A stretch of 64,000 nt of DNA from Catenovulum agarivorans DS-2 (GCF_000568405.1 NZ_ARZY01000014.1:1-64000), one strand, 5' to 3'; positions 26,467-36,484 are shown, counted from the stretch's first letter. Notes: generated from the sequence alone by a model not told the origin. Translations and numbers: made by a program.

Positions 26467-29280
26467 ATGAACAAGTCAATTTTTTCTCTCAGTAAAAAAA
26501 CTGCAATTTCAGTCGCAGTATCTAGTGCACTGGTTTCTAATATTGCGCTGGCAGCTGAAGACGAAGGTATTCAATCAAAAACAGACGAAACCATTGTTGT
26601 TAAAGGCTTACGCTCAAGTTTAAAACAGTCTATGTTTGATAAAAAACACTCAGTGTTGGTTTCCGATGGTATTTCTGCAGAAGATTTGGGTAAATTTCCA
26701 GATTTAAACGTTGCAGAATCATTACAACGTATCACTGGGGTTTCAATTGACCGCTCTGGTGGTGAAGGACAATCTGTAACTGTTCGTGGTTTTGGCCCAG
26801 AATTCAACACTGTATTAGTCAATGGTCGCCAAATGGCAACTGAAAATTCAGGCCGGGAATTCAGCTTTGATGTATTAGCCGCAGAACAAATTACCGGTGC
26901 AGATGTATACAAAAGTGGTTCAGCTAAATTACAAGAAGGTAGTATAGGTGCGACCATAAATGTAACAACGGCAAGACCTTTTGATAACCAAGGATTTCAT
27001 GCAGTAGCATCGGTCAAAGCGCAGTACGAAACCTTAAATGAAGAAGTTTCGCCTTCATTCTCAGGTTTAGTGAGTAATACCTTTGCTGATGGTAAATTTG
27101 GCGCATTGGTTGCTGTATCCCATCAAGAGCGCGACGTGCAACTCAACCAAATTGTAACTGCGGGTTATAGAACTGGTATTACTTTGACCAATACTGATGG
27201 TGACGTAGTTGCTGAAAATGCCACGATTCCTCGTAACCTTGATATGACAGTTGATGAGCAAAAACGAACCCGCACAAACCTAAGCACTTCTTTGCAATTT
27301 GCACCGAATTCAGACTTGACGCTAACTTTTGACGGTTTGTATTCAAAATTCGAAGTTGACTCTCGTGTGCGTGATTTAGCAGCTTGGTTTGAACCAAACC
27401 GCGTCAGCAGTGCAACCATTGATCCCGTCAGTAGAACTGCAATTAAATTTGATCAGGTCGGCGGCAACGCTAATACCGACTTTGTTGATCATACGCGTAA
27501 CAGCAGAGATGTAACCGCCAGCTTATTTGGCTTTAATGCAGATTGGCAAGTTAATGAAGACTTAAAAGCGAACTTTGATTTGTCGAAATCGTCAGCTAAA
27601 GACGATAGCGCTGGCCAAAGCCGTTTCAACGTTATTGGTATAGAAAATACATTTAGCTTTGACCTAAGCAGCGGTGTACCTATGGCTATTCACCAAGGTT
27701 TTGGTTCTGGTTCATTGCCATCATCTGATTTAGCGCGCGCTCACTACAACGAGATAGGTGGTTTAGGCGGTGAAGCTCAAAACCGCGGGGCAACAGTTGA
27801 AGATGATATTCTTGAAGCGAAAGCTGATTTTGAATATATCCCTATTAGTGACACGTTAACAAGCTTGAAGTTTGGTGCACATTACCAAGATAGAGAAAAA
27901 CAACGTTTTCGTGCGTTTGGTAATGCTGGCTGTGCCTTCTGTGGATACCATGCATCATTGCCAGCTGGTTTGTTAGAAACATATACAGCATCAAACTATT
28001 TTGATGGCGCTGCAGACACTTGGTATACCTACGATGCGGATGCATATTTTGCGTATATGGGTACTGAAGCAGCCTTTAACTCGCATGATACATCCGCTTT
28101 AGCGCAACATATTGCAGCCGGAAATGATCCTGCAAGTTTCACCTCATCTAAAACCAATTATGGCGATGGTTTTGTTGCAGTTGTACAAGACGACAGATAT
28201 AAAGTGAAAGAAGAAGTGCTCAGCGCCTATATTGACGCGACCTTCCAAGGTGATTTTGGTGATTTGCCGTATAGCTTAAATTGGGGTTTACGTTACAGCC
28301 AGACAAATACAGAGTCTACGGGCGTTCAAGCTGAGTTAACCGACATTGTACAGACCTCAGATCCGACGCTGTTCAGTAATGTAACGAGCCCGGGTGTCGA
28401 AATTTCATCTTCGTCTAGCTACGGTGTGTTATTACCATCTGTCAACTTGAAATTAAATTTAACAGATGACTTGATTTTACGTGGCGCAATATACGACTCA
28501 TTAACTCGCCCAACTTTAAGTGATTTAGCACCAACCACTGTGTATGGTGAGCCTCGCCGTCAAAATTTAACTGCAAACGGCGGTAATGCACAATTGCAGC
28601 CTTTCCGTTCAGAAAATTACGACATTTCACTAGAATGGTATTATGGTGACACTAGCTCTTTTACGGTTGCAGCATTTAATAAAGATGTAACAGACTGGAT
28701 TGTAACCTTACCGGGTGAAGAAGAGTTTGTCTTGAGCGACCGAAGTGCACCAGGTTTCGCTTGTAGTACTTGTGGTGCAGCTGACGATTCTGACGAATTA
28801 AACGGTGCAAGTGAATTATTAACAGTATCTCGCCCTCAAAATGCGGTCGATGGTAATGTAAATGGTGTCGAAATCGCTTGGTTGCATACTTTTGAATCTG
28901 GCTTTGGTGTGCAAGCAAATGCGACTATTGTAAATAGTTCTGAAGAGCTAAATACACTTTTAGAAGGTTTAGGTGACTCTCAAAACTTAATTCTTTTCTA
29001 TGAAAATAGTGGTTTCCAAACTCGATTGGCGTTCAATAATCGTGAAACCTTCTTGCGTACAGCAGTTAATCCAACTGGCGGTGAGCCAATCTATGGTAAA
29101 ACATATGGTCAGTGGGATTTGAGTGCAAGCTATGATATTAATGAAAATATTAATGTATTCTTTGAAGGTATCAACATTACCGAAGAAGAAATAATCCAGC
29201 ATGGCCGCTACGCAAATCAAGTTATCTCAGTAGAAGATAACGGTGCTAGATTTGCAGTGGGCGTACGTGGTACTTTCTAA
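26467..29280 (+). CDS. TonB-dependent receptor for glycans
   Basis: A 937-residue outer-membrane receptor. The signal peptide ends near ALA-AEDEG (about residue 29). A TonB-box-like ETIVVKG precedes the plug domain (LGKFPDLNVAESLQRITGVSIDRSGGEGQSVTVRGFGPEFNTVLVNGR, about 70-120), and the rest is beta barrel ending in the aromatic terminus VGVRGTF. This plug sequence is the one shared by the Caulobacter/Alteromonas receptors for oligosaccharides. It leads a set with the halogenase-like flavoprotein and SapC protein, as often seen in sugar loci. A substrate such as galactosides or floridoside is inferred from neighbours. Confidence 0.9.
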   Translation: MNKSIFSLSKKTAISVAVSSALVSNIALAAEDEGIQSKTDETIVVKGLRSSLKQSMFDKKHSVLVSDGISAEDLGKFPDLNVAESLQRITGVSIDRSGGEGQSVTVRGFGPEFNTVLVNGRQMATENSGREFSFDVLAAEQITGADVYKSGSAKLQEGSIGATINVTTARPFDNQGFHAVASVKAQYETLNEEVSPSFSGLVSNTFADGKFGALVAVSHQERDVQLNQIVTAGYRTGITLTNTDGDVVAENATIPRNLDMTVDEQKRTRTNLSTSLQFAPNSDLTLTFDGLYSKFEVDSRVRDLAAWFEPNRVSSATIDPVSRTAIKFDQVGGNANTDFVDHTRNSRDVTASLFGFNADWQVNEDLKANFDLSKSSAKDDSAGQSRFNVIGIENTFSFDLSSGVPMAIHQGFGSGSLPSSDLARAHYNEIGGLGGEAQNRGATVEDDILEAKADFEYIPISDTLTSLKFGAHYQDREKQRFRAFGNAGCAFCGYHASLPAGLLETYTASNYFDGAADTWYTYDADAYFAYMGTEAAFNSHDTSALAQHIAAGNDPASFTSSKTNYGDGFVAVVQDDRYKVKEEVLSAYIDATFQGDFGDLPYSLNWGLRYSQTNTESTGVQAELTDIVQTSDPTLFSNVTSPGVEISSSSSYGVLLPSVNLKLNLTDDLILRGAIYDSLTRPTLSDLAPTTVYGEPRRQNLTANGGNAQLQPFRSENYDISLEWYYGDTSSFTVAAFNKDVTDWIVTLPGEEEFVLSDRSAPGFACSTCGAADDSDELNGASELLTVSRPQNAVDGNVNGVEIAWLHTFESGFGVQANATIVNSSEELNTLLEGLGDSQNLILFYENSGFQTRLAFNNRETFLRTAVNPTGGEPIYGKTYGQWDLSASYDINENINVFFEGINITEEEIIQHGRYANQVISVEDNGARFAVGVRGTF

Positions 29281-29303
29281 AGTGTAAGATGAGCTCAATA
29301 GCA

Positions 29304-29331
29304 AGATTAACCTGCGACCGCAGGTTAATCT
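29304..29331 (+). other. Intercistronic hairpin between the TonB receptor and flavoprotein genes
   Basis: A perfect 12-bp stem AGATTAACCTGC/GCAGGTTAATCT with a GACC tetraloop and no U tract after it. It is 18 bases from the next start codon, so it likely protects the receptor mRNA 3' end or lowers downstream expression. Confidence 0.6.
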
Positions 29332-29349
29332 AAACCCGCAGGAGAAAAT

Positions 29350-30861
29350 ATGAAGCCAATTAAAAACATTGTTATTCTTGGTGGAGGTACTGCAGGTTGG
29401 CTGACAGCAGCTGTTATTGCAGCCCATCACAAACTCAATACGCACTCTAATATACAACTGACGCTTGTGGAGTCTTCAGACATCCCTACTGTAGGTGTTG
29501 GCGAAGGCACTTGGCCAACTATGAAAAACACGCTACAAGCGATTGGTATTAATGAACATGAGTTTCTTAAAACTTGCCAAGCCACTTTTAAACAAGGCGG
29601 CAAGTTTGTTGGATGGGAAACCGGTAACGATTTTTACCATCATCCGTTTACGGTGCCGCTCGGATACGAGCGCATAGACGCAGCACCGTATTTGGATGAT
29701 GTTCGCCAGTTTGCAGATTTAACCAATTATCAACAAGCGGTTTGCGAAGCAGGTTTGGGGCCTAAAGCACCAACAGACGCGGAATACACAGCTAAACTCA
29801 ATTACGCCTATCATCTGGATGCAGGTGCATTTGCAGATATGCTAAAAAAGCACTGTCGTGAAAAACTTGGCGTCAATCATATTGTAAATACGGTCGAGTC
29901 TGTCACACAAAATATCCAAGGTGGCATTCAATCTATGCTCCTGACGGATGGACAAGTAATAGATGCAGATTTATTTATCGACTGTTCCGGTGCGCCAGCA
30001 CTTTTAATCGGAAAAGCGCTAGGCGTGAAAAAACATTCTACCAAAGATATCTTATTAAACGATTCAGCTCTAGCCATTCAATTACCTTACGCCAACGAAA
30101 CCAGCCCAATCGCTAGCATGACAATTGCAACCGCTCAAACTGTTGGTTGGGTTTGGGATATAGGTTTACAAAAACGTCGCGGCGTTGGTTACGTATACGC
30201 ATCTGACTATATAGAAGAACAAAATGCATATGATGTACTCACTCAATATGCAGAAAAAACACATAGTAAAGCAGACATAGCATCTCTTAATATTAAAAAA
30301 ATTGGATTTGATCCTGGATATCGCAAGCAAATTTGGCAGCACAATTGTGTTGCGGTCGGTATGGCTGCAGGTTTTGTAGAACCATTAGAAGCAACAGCAA
30401 TAATGCTAGTTGAACAGTCAGCCAAATATATAGCCGAAAACTTGCCAGTTGATGAAGCAACCATGCAAGTAGTCAGCAAACGTTTCAATGAAAAAATGCA
30501 ATATCGCTGGCAGCGAATTATTGATTTTTTGAAACTACACTACCTGTTAACCAAAAGGCCCGAAGCGTATTGGCAAGCGCAAGCTAATTTTGCAACTTGC
30601 CCTCAGTCTTTGAAAGATGATTTATTAATTTGGCAAAGCCGTGGCCCACAAGCTGCTGATTTTGATTCATCAATAGAACTATTTCCCGCCGCAAGCTATC
30701 AATATGTTTTATACGGTATGGGGTTTAAACCGAACTACCAGCAACACGCTCATTTATACAAAATGGCAGAGCAAGCTGACGCTATTCTAACGCGCAACCA
30801 AAGTGTTAAAGAATCGCTTTTGAATTCATTACCCACCAACAGAGAATATTTTTTAAATTAA
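29350..30861 (+). CDS. Tryptophan-halogenase-like flavoprotein
   Basis: A 503-residue protein of the flavin-dependent halogenase superfamily. The FAD motif GGGTAGW (residues 11-17) and VGVGEGTWPTM are clear. The second signature reads GWVWDIG (266-272), where true halogenases have WxWxIP, so the proline is lost. Proteins of this kind sit beside TonB receptors and SapC proteins in many marine and Caulobacter sugar loci, and no halogenation has been shown for most. It is 69 bases after the receptor gene. Halogenase activity is doubtful; the real role is unknown. Confidence 0.82.
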   Translation: MKPIKNIVILGGGTAGWLTAAVIAAHHKLNTHSNIQLTLVESSDIPTVGVGEGTWPTMKNTLQAIGINEHEFLKTCQATFKQGGKFVGWETGNDFYHHPFTVPLGYERIDAAPYLDDVRQFADLTNYQQAVCEAGLGPKAPTDAEYTAKLNYAYHLDAGAFADMLKKHCREKLGVNHIVNTVESVTQNIQGGIQSMLLTDGQVIDADLFIDCSGAPALLIGKALGVKKHSTKDILLNDSALAIQLPYANETSPIASMTIATAQTVGWVWDIGLQKRRGVGYVYASDYIEEQNAYDVLTQYAEKTHSKADIASLNIKKIGFDPGYRKQIWQHNCVAVGMAAGFVEPLEATAIMLVEQSAKYIAENLPVDEATMQVVSKRFNEKMQYRWQRIIDFLKLHYLLTKRPEAYWQAQANFATCPQSLKDDLLIWQSRGPQAADFDSSIELFPAASYQYVLYGMGFKPNYQQHAHLYKMAEQADAILTRNQSVKESLLNSLPTNREYFLN

Positions 30862-30876
30862 AACAGCGTACCCTAT

Positions 30877-31611
30877 ATGAATATAATCCCTTTTGACTCA
30901 AGCAAACACAAAAAATATTTATCAACCGCGCCAATACTAGCCGCAGCCCAGCAGCAGGCAAGTAATTTATCTCTGGGCGAAATTCCTAAAGCCTCATGCT
31001 GCTGGCCCGTTTTCTTGTGTAGGACAAAGGCGGATCGCCCTTTTGATATAAAAAGTTTAATGTCATTAACTGCTGACACCAATTTATTTGTAGCACAATC
31101 TACTTGGTTGGCGCCATACATGCCGTTGTCACTTGCTGTGTATCCGTTTGTACTCGCAAAACAAGACCAAGGGTACTCAATAGCTGTGCGCCCCTGTCCT
31201 GACGAGTTATTTGAACAAGGCGACACCTTGTTGGTTAATGAACTAAACCAACCCAGCGTGGCCTTAAAGCAAATCCAACAAAAACTTTTAACCAGTTTGA
31301 ATGAGTCGGCAGCGCTAAAGGAGTTTGGCGAATTGCTGGCTGAATTTGAATTAACAAAAGAAATCAATGCAATTGTTCATTACGCCGACAAGACTAAGCA
31401 AGTGCTTGAGAGTTTAATTACGATAGACGAAGATAAATTGGCAAATTTAAGTAATGACCAATTAATTCAGCTACAGAAAGCCGGATATTTACCGTTAATT
31501 TATGCGATTTTGAATTCGATATTTCAACTCAACGCGCTAATTTTGAAACACAACCAATTTTACCCATCAGATAAAGTCGAACAAGTTGAGTTGCTGTTGC
31601 CTGGTGAGTAA
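30877..31611 (+). CDS. SapC-like protein
   Basis: A 244-residue soluble protein of the SapC family, with LSLGEIPKASCCWPVFL, AQSTWLAPYMPLSLAVYPFVLA and the C-terminal NLSNDQLIQLQKAGYLPLIYAILNSI that is typical of the family. The name comes from a Campylobacter surface-layer operon, but in this TonB receptor/flavoprotein/SapC set it probably has a cytoplasmic partner role in sugar sensing or use. The gene starts 15 bases after the flavoprotein gene and is surely co-transcribed. Confidence 0.78.
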   Translation: MNIIPFDSSKHKKYLSTAPILAAAQQQASNLSLGEIPKASCCWPVFLCRTKADRPFDIKSLMSLTADTNLFVAQSTWLAPYMPLSLAVYPFVLAKQDQGYSIAVRPCPDELFEQGDTLLVNELNQPSVALKQIQQKLLTSLNESAALKEFGELLAEFELTKEINAIVHYADKTKQVLESLITIDEDKLANLSNDQLIQLQKAGYLPLIYAILNSIFQLNALILKHNQFYPSDKVEQVELLLPGE

Positions 31612-31655
31612 AACTGGTTATAATTTAGCCACTCTATCTATCAGGCTTACATGGA

Positions 31656-34022
31656 ATGAACTTCATAGGAATGTTGCGCAATAAGCATATTTACTCTACT
31701 GGCATATTTCTGCTGACGCTGTTAATCAACTTCTCACTGCTTGCTTCCACGGCAAGCACTCAAGATATTAATCCTGAACAAGCATCAAACCCTATATTTA
31801 TCGGCACTTGGTCAGGTGACGTGGTGACAACTAAAACAACCTCAACCCGCGAGTACGTCGAAAAAAACGGCGTTAAACAATGGCAATACAATACAGAATC
31901 TAAAGATACTCATTATCCAATAATCATTACACTTAAACGTGGACGCGCAGCCAAGCTCACGGGTTATATCTACCATGAAATAGAAAACTGCATATATGAA
32001 ATTAATCAACAACCATTTCAGAGAAAAAGGAATCGGCAAAGATATATAAACCTAGCAATAAACCCAGACAAAAGCAGCTGCGACAACAAATATATAATGC
32101 CAAAATTTAAATTAACCCTAACCAGCAATGATCAAATTAGCATTCATGGTCGCTACCAGCAAAGATCCGCTAATCAGGATAAAAGTCTAATTGAACGCAA
32201 GCGACATAACAGCTTGAAACACCAATACGCTGAGGCTTTACAGCAACTGCAAGCCAAAACGAACATAGTCTATAAAGATATTCCAATATATCAACCAGCA
32301 GAGCTTGTTCATGCAAGTGAGCTTATTAAGATCGATTTATTATTTCCCCATGGCTTTAGCAAACCGAACGATATTTTTATCAGTGTGAGTAGTGACAAAT
32401 ACAATTGCACCAACGCTTTATATTCACAACAAAGTTTAAATGGCAAAACTGTGCTCACTCAGCATGATCAGACATGCCCAATATTTAAACCAGGCTATTT
32501 TGCAGTTGAGCCAGGCGCATCGTTAAAAATCAGCTGGCGACCAAATAACCAGCAAGCTAAGCAAACGATATCAAGCGAAACAACGCTAAAACTAAAACGC
32601 AGTTTGCCAATTAAAGGGCATCAGCAAAATATAGCGGATTATTATTTCAATCAAAGTCGAGATTTAACCTTAGCCCAAGTTGGCAAAGCGTTTTCGCAAG
32701 CATATAGCCAAAGAGCAAAGTTTTTGCGCCAAGCTTTCTCTGAAGAATTGATGTTTGACCGCTACAGCTACAAATTTATTGGCTCGTGGCGAGGCGTAAT
32801 TGAAATAAATGGTGGATTGGAACAGACTGGCCTCGCGTTGTGGACAGGACAGTCAGGTGATTACAATGATATGTTGGGTTATTTAACCATTGCGGATGCT
32901 TGTTTTTATAGCGTTTATTTGCAAAATGACAATGGGCGAGCGTGGTTAAACCCAAAAGAGCATTTTCAAGGTCGCTGCGAGCCAACACAAATTGGAATAA
33001 GAGCACGGTTACGCGCAGCTGTTTATATGAACAAAAGTAACACCATGCTGAAGTTTAAATTTAAAAATGGGCGACGAACACAAGATTTTGTTCGAGCCGC
33101 GTTCAAGCGAGAACAACCAAATGATTACATGCGCTCGTTATTTGCAAGCCCAAGAGAGAAAACCTATACACCGCCCAATGAAGCAACACTAAATTTGATG
33201 GAATCAGTAGAGGTCCCGGGTAAATCATTCGAACAAAACCATAAGCGAGCGTTGCAACAATCAAAAGAGCTACTGGCAACAAGGCAAGCCGCAGGAAAAA
33301 GAGAGCAAGAGCGCAAGCAAGCGTTGGCGCTAAAACAGTGGCAACAAAAAAAACAGCGACAGATTGAACAAGGATTAAGAAAGCCAGATAACACAAACCG
33401 ATACGCTACCGCGTCTGGTGATCGCCAGCCGATGCCAACTGTTACAGGGCCATTCGATGGACTTGCTGGTGCGACATTTCTAAATGCTGTTTACAAAGGT
33501 GATGCAAACCTAGTCAGAAGAATTAATCGAAGCTATGCATTAGCTTTCAGCCAGGGGCTAAAAACCTTTTTTGGCTCATTTAGCTCGCAAATGACCAATA
33601 ATATGGCTGATTTATCCACAGCAATCAAAATTCAAGACTCAGTAGCTGCAAAATATTTATTTGAATACCAAAAACATTCAGCCAGTTGTTTAACCGATAC
33701 GGCCGTGACATTTTATGTAACGGGATACCAACCAGACATGGTTTTTACCAATTTGTTAGGCGTAGAGATTGCTCGCCATTACGGTGGCACCACAGTTAAT
33801 AAATACAACGTAAACAAAGAGTTTACTGATGTATTTTCTCGTGTCGGAAAATTGAAACCTGAAGGTATAATGGCAAATATTACCAGTACTTTAGCCCACC
33901 AAAAGCGTAAAGATTTGCGAAAATCTGCGCTTAGGGGCATCGAACAAATGAGAACAAAGTTTTCATGCAACAGCAAAGAAGTTAAAATTTTTGAACGCAA
34001 CCTAATCGCTTTATATCGCTAG
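31656..34022 (+). CDS. Exported protein of unknown function with two related domains
   Basis: A 788-residue protein that I do not recognise. It starts with a signal sequence (hydrophobic 16-31). Two segments share a motif, FIGTWSG at 48-54 and FIGSWRG at 374-380. Each is followed about 50-60 residues on by a Gly-Tyr strand and a Cys-containing aromatic strand, suggesting a duplicated beta domain. Residues 525-585 are a long, highly charged Lys/Arg/Gln coiled-coil-like stretch. The last 160 residues form a third region with two Cys. It follows sapC after 44 bases; the link to the operon is unproven. A later start at residue 6 is possible. Confidence 0.6.
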   Translation: MNFIGMLRNKHIYSTGIFLLTLLINFSLLASTASTQDINPEQASNPIFIGTWSGDVVTTKTTSTREYVEKNGVKQWQYNTESKDTHYPIIITLKRGRAAKLTGYIYHEIENCIYEINQQPFQRKRNRQRYINLAINPDKSSCDNKYIMPKFKLTLTSNDQISIHGRYQQRSANQDKSLIERKRHNSLKHQYAEALQQLQAKTNIVYKDIPIYQPAELVHASELIKIDLLFPHGFSKPNDIFISVSSDKYNCTNALYSQQSLNGKTVLTQHDQTCPIFKPGYFAVEPGASLKISWRPNNQQAKQTISSETTLKLKRSLPIKGHQQNIADYYFNQSRDLTLAQVGKAFSQAYSQRAKFLRQAFSEELMFDRYSYKFIGSWRGVIEINGGLEQTGLALWTGQSGDYNDMLGYLTIADACFYSVYLQNDNGRAWLNPKEHFQGRCEPTQIGIRARLRAAVYMNKSNTMLKFKFKNGRRTQDFVRAAFKREQPNDYMRSLFASPREKTYTPPNEATLNLMESVEVPGKSFEQNHKRALQQSKELLATRQAAGKREQERKQALALKQWQQKKQRQIEQGLRKPDNTNRYATASGDRQPMPTVTGPFDGLAGATFLNAVYKGDANLVRRINRSYALAFSQGLKTFFGSFSSQMTNNMADLSTAIKIQDSVAAKYLFEYQKHSASCLTDTAVTFYVTGYQPDMVFTNLLGVEIARHYGGTTVNKYNVNKEFTDVFSRVGKLKPEGIMANITSTLAHQKRKDLRKSALRGIEQMRTKFSCNSKEVKIFERNLIALYR

Positions 34023-34068
34023 CATAGGATCAAGAAACTGTTCTTGAAATAAATTGACCCTCATCGCA

Positions 34069-34098
34069 CTCACACCTGCATTTAACTGCAGGTGTGAG
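34069..34098. terminator. Convergent terminator hairpin
   Basis: A perfect 12-bp stem (CTCACACCTGCA with its complement) and a 6-nt loop between the convergent 788-residue protein gene and the GH36 gene. No U run is present on either strand, but position and strength suit a bidirectional stop. Confidence 0.65.
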
Positions 34099-34113
34099 CG
34101 ACTGAGTATAGAT

Positions 34114-36246
34114 TTACTTAACTTCAGTTAGTTTAAAGACTAGCAGGCTTTGGGGAAGGATTATTGGAAGCTGCATGCCAAAATTAACTAAATGTTCGCC
34201 AGAGAACACTTGTCCATTAAGCTTACTTAAGCCAGATTCTCGATATTCATTGATCTCAATAGGCCATACTCGTTCTATCCTGTAGTTTTTCGTTTGGTCT
34301 AAGCCTATAAAGAAATAGCTTGGTGGCAACGCACCTTTGTATTCTGTGATTAAATTATGCGCATAAAGCGCTTCAGATTGGTCTTTGGCGACAATACCAA
34401 AGTTAACTGCGCATTCTTGGCTATCTAAGCGCACTAAATTGCCACCATGAATTAAATGTCTATTGGCTTTATGTAACGCAAATCCATCGCTTAAAACTTT
34501 AGCTTCATGATCCGTTAATTCGCGAGGGTCCATTTCCATTCCCATATGGCCAAATAAGGCAACGCCAGTGCGCATTTCTATACTAATGTTGCGACCGGTG
34601 ATATGACAGTCTCTTGGGCCAACATGCGATCCCATAACTTCACTCGGGAAGAAAAATGAACACCCTTTTTGAATTGATAGTCTGTCCAAAGCATCGTTTG
34701 AATCTGACGTCCAAACCCGGTCGGTGTAACGTAAAATGCCGTAGTCGACACGTGCACCGCCCGATGAACAGCTTTCTATCTCAACATGAGGGAACTTGCC
34801 TTTTAAATTCTGAATTAACGAATACAAAGCGAGCGTTTGCTTATGTACCGCTGGATAACCTAAGGCATTGTTTGCATGGTTAATATCTCTATTCATGTCC
34901 CACTTAATATATGTTATTTGTGGGTAAGCTTCTAATATGTCGCTGATTGCGCTATCTAAATAATCTGTAACTTCGGGCCGAGTTAAATCTAATACGTATT
35001 GATTTCTAAATTTTATTTGTTCGCAGTTTTCAGCTTGTAGTATCCATTCGGGATGTTTGCGGTATAGGTCACTATCAGGGTTTACCATTTCAGGTTCAAA
35101 CCAAATGCCAAATTCCATACCATTGTCGTTAACGGCCTTAATTAACGGGTTCAAACCCTGCGGGTAAATGCTTTCGTCTACAGTCCAGTCACCTAAACCA
35201 GCAGTATCGTCGCGGCGTCCTTTGAACCAACCATCATCAAGCACAAAACGTTCAGCGCCTAGCTTTGCAGCTTTTTCTACCAACTCTTTCAGTGTTTCGT
35301 ATGAATGGTCAAAATAAATAGCTTCCCAAGTGTTGTAATGTATTGGGCGCACCTTCTGTGTTGCATCGTAAGTTAATAACTTTGAGCGAACGAAGTTATG
35401 AAAGTTATTGGATAAATTGCTTAAACCTAGATTTGAATATGATACGTAAATACTTGGCGTCTGGTAACTTTCGCCCTCTTTTAATCTCACTTCGCCTGGG
35501 TGTAGTAATTCACCTAGCTGCACAAAATTTCTACCGTCAGATAAACTTTCAACTCGCGTTCTATGATTACCGCTCCAGCCTAAATGAAAGCCGAAACATT
35601 CACCGTGGGCTTCACTTGTGTTAGCGCTTGATAAAACGACTCCAGGAAAATTATCGTGCGAGGTTTTACCTTTACGGTTTTCTTTTAAGTAACCACCCAT
35701 AAAACGTTTTAGTTTATGGCGACGAAACTCATTTGCCCAGCGCCCTTCAAAAGAATAGATGGTGTCAAACTGCTCTTGCAATGGTATTGTCAAAGATGCA
35801 CACCAATCTATTTCGATGCTTTCGCTAGAATGGTTCACTATTTCGGTTGAAGCACTAAATACATTTGATTCATAGTCTAACTGTAGCTGATAAACGACTT
35901 TAACATTTCGAACATTATCGAACATTTCAATGATACTTTGACCGTTGGATTGTGCTACATATGTAATATGACCACTAAACATCCATGCATTGTTGCTGAG
36001 CGATCTAAGCTCTAGGCCTGGAGCACCAACAAATCCATCACCATAACAAGGGGTTAATGACAAAATCGGCTCGACCTCAGGAGCACATTTAGCCTCTTGC
36101 CTTTGAGCTAAAGCAATTAAGGGGTCAATGCTATCCAGTTGAGTTAACTTTTTACCCCAATAAATAATCTGTGGTTGTTTTCCAGTGCAGTTAACAATTA
36201 TGGAAGTATCACGACTATTTAACTGAACAAATGGTTGATGGCTCAC
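34114..36246 (-). CDS. GH36 alpha-galactosidase
   Basis: A 710-residue cytoplasmic-type enzyme with no signal peptide. The N-terminal beta-supersandwich precedes a TIM barrel with nucleophile Asp450 (YIKWDMNRD) and acid/base Asp515 (WTSDSND), plus ESCSSGGARVDYG, all hallmarks of GH36. It removes terminal alpha-linked galactose. The start is a GTG at 36246 with AGGAGG six bases upstream. It is divergent from GH42 and the symporter. Near the glp genes it could hydrolyse floridoside to galactose and glycerol (inference); raffinose-type sugars remain an alternative. Confidence 0.9.
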   Translation of the reverse strand: MSHQPFVQLNSRDTSIIVNCTGKQPQIIYWGKKLTQLDSIDPLIALAQRQEAKCAPEVEPILSLTPCYGDGFVGAPGLELRSLSNNAWMFSGHITYVAQSNGQSIIEMFDNVRNVKVVYQLQLDYESNVFSASTEIVNHSSESIEIDWCASLTIPLQEQFDTIYSFEGRWANEFRRHKLKRFMGGYLKENRKGKTSHDNFPGVVLSSANTSEAHGECFGFHLGWSGNHRTRVESLSDGRNFVQLGELLHPGEVRLKEGESYQTPSIYVSYSNLGLSNLSNNFHNFVRSKLLTYDATQKVRPIHYNTWEAIYFDHSYETLKELVEKAAKLGAERFVLDDGWFKGRRDDTAGLGDWTVDESIYPQGLNPLIKAVNDNGMEFGIWFEPEMVNPDSDLYRKHPEWILQAENCEQIKFRNQYVLDLTRPEVTDYLDSAISDILEAYPQITYIKWDMNRDINHANNALGYPAVHKQTLALYSLIQNLKGKFPHVEIESCSSGGARVDYGILRYTDRVWTSDSNDALDRLSIQKGCSFFFPSEVMGSHVGPRDCHITGRNISIEMRTGVALFGHMGMEMDPRELTDHEAKVLSDGFALHKANRHLIHGGNLVRLDSQECAVNFGIVAKDQSEALYAHNLITEYKGALPPSYFFIGLDQTKNYRIERVWPIEINEYRESGLSKLNGQVFSGEHLVNFGMQLPIILPQSLLVFKLTEVK

Positions 36247-36270
36247 TGTTAGCCTCCTAAATTTCTAAAC

Positions 36271-36285
36271 ACATGTTAAACATGT
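36271..36285. promoter_or_regulatory. 15-bp palindrome upstream of GH36
   Basis: A perfect inverted repeat ACATGTT-A-AACATGT lies 25 bases upstream of the GH36 start, in the 238-base gap between GH36 and GH42. It is a candidate operator for a sugar-responsive repressor; no matching regulator is encoded beside it. Confidence 0.5.
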
Positions 36286-36484
36286 ACAGATATTAACAAT
36301 ATTTTTTCGATTAGCAAATATTTATGTGTTTTTATGTTCGTTTTTATTCGATTTGTTGATTTTAGGGTTGAAATGTGCCATATTTCACCCATACTCTGTT
36401 ACATTTAGATAACTTAATAAAAACAGAATTAACTATAGTTTATTTTGCTAGCATAGCTAGCTCATTGAATAGGTGATGAAAATT

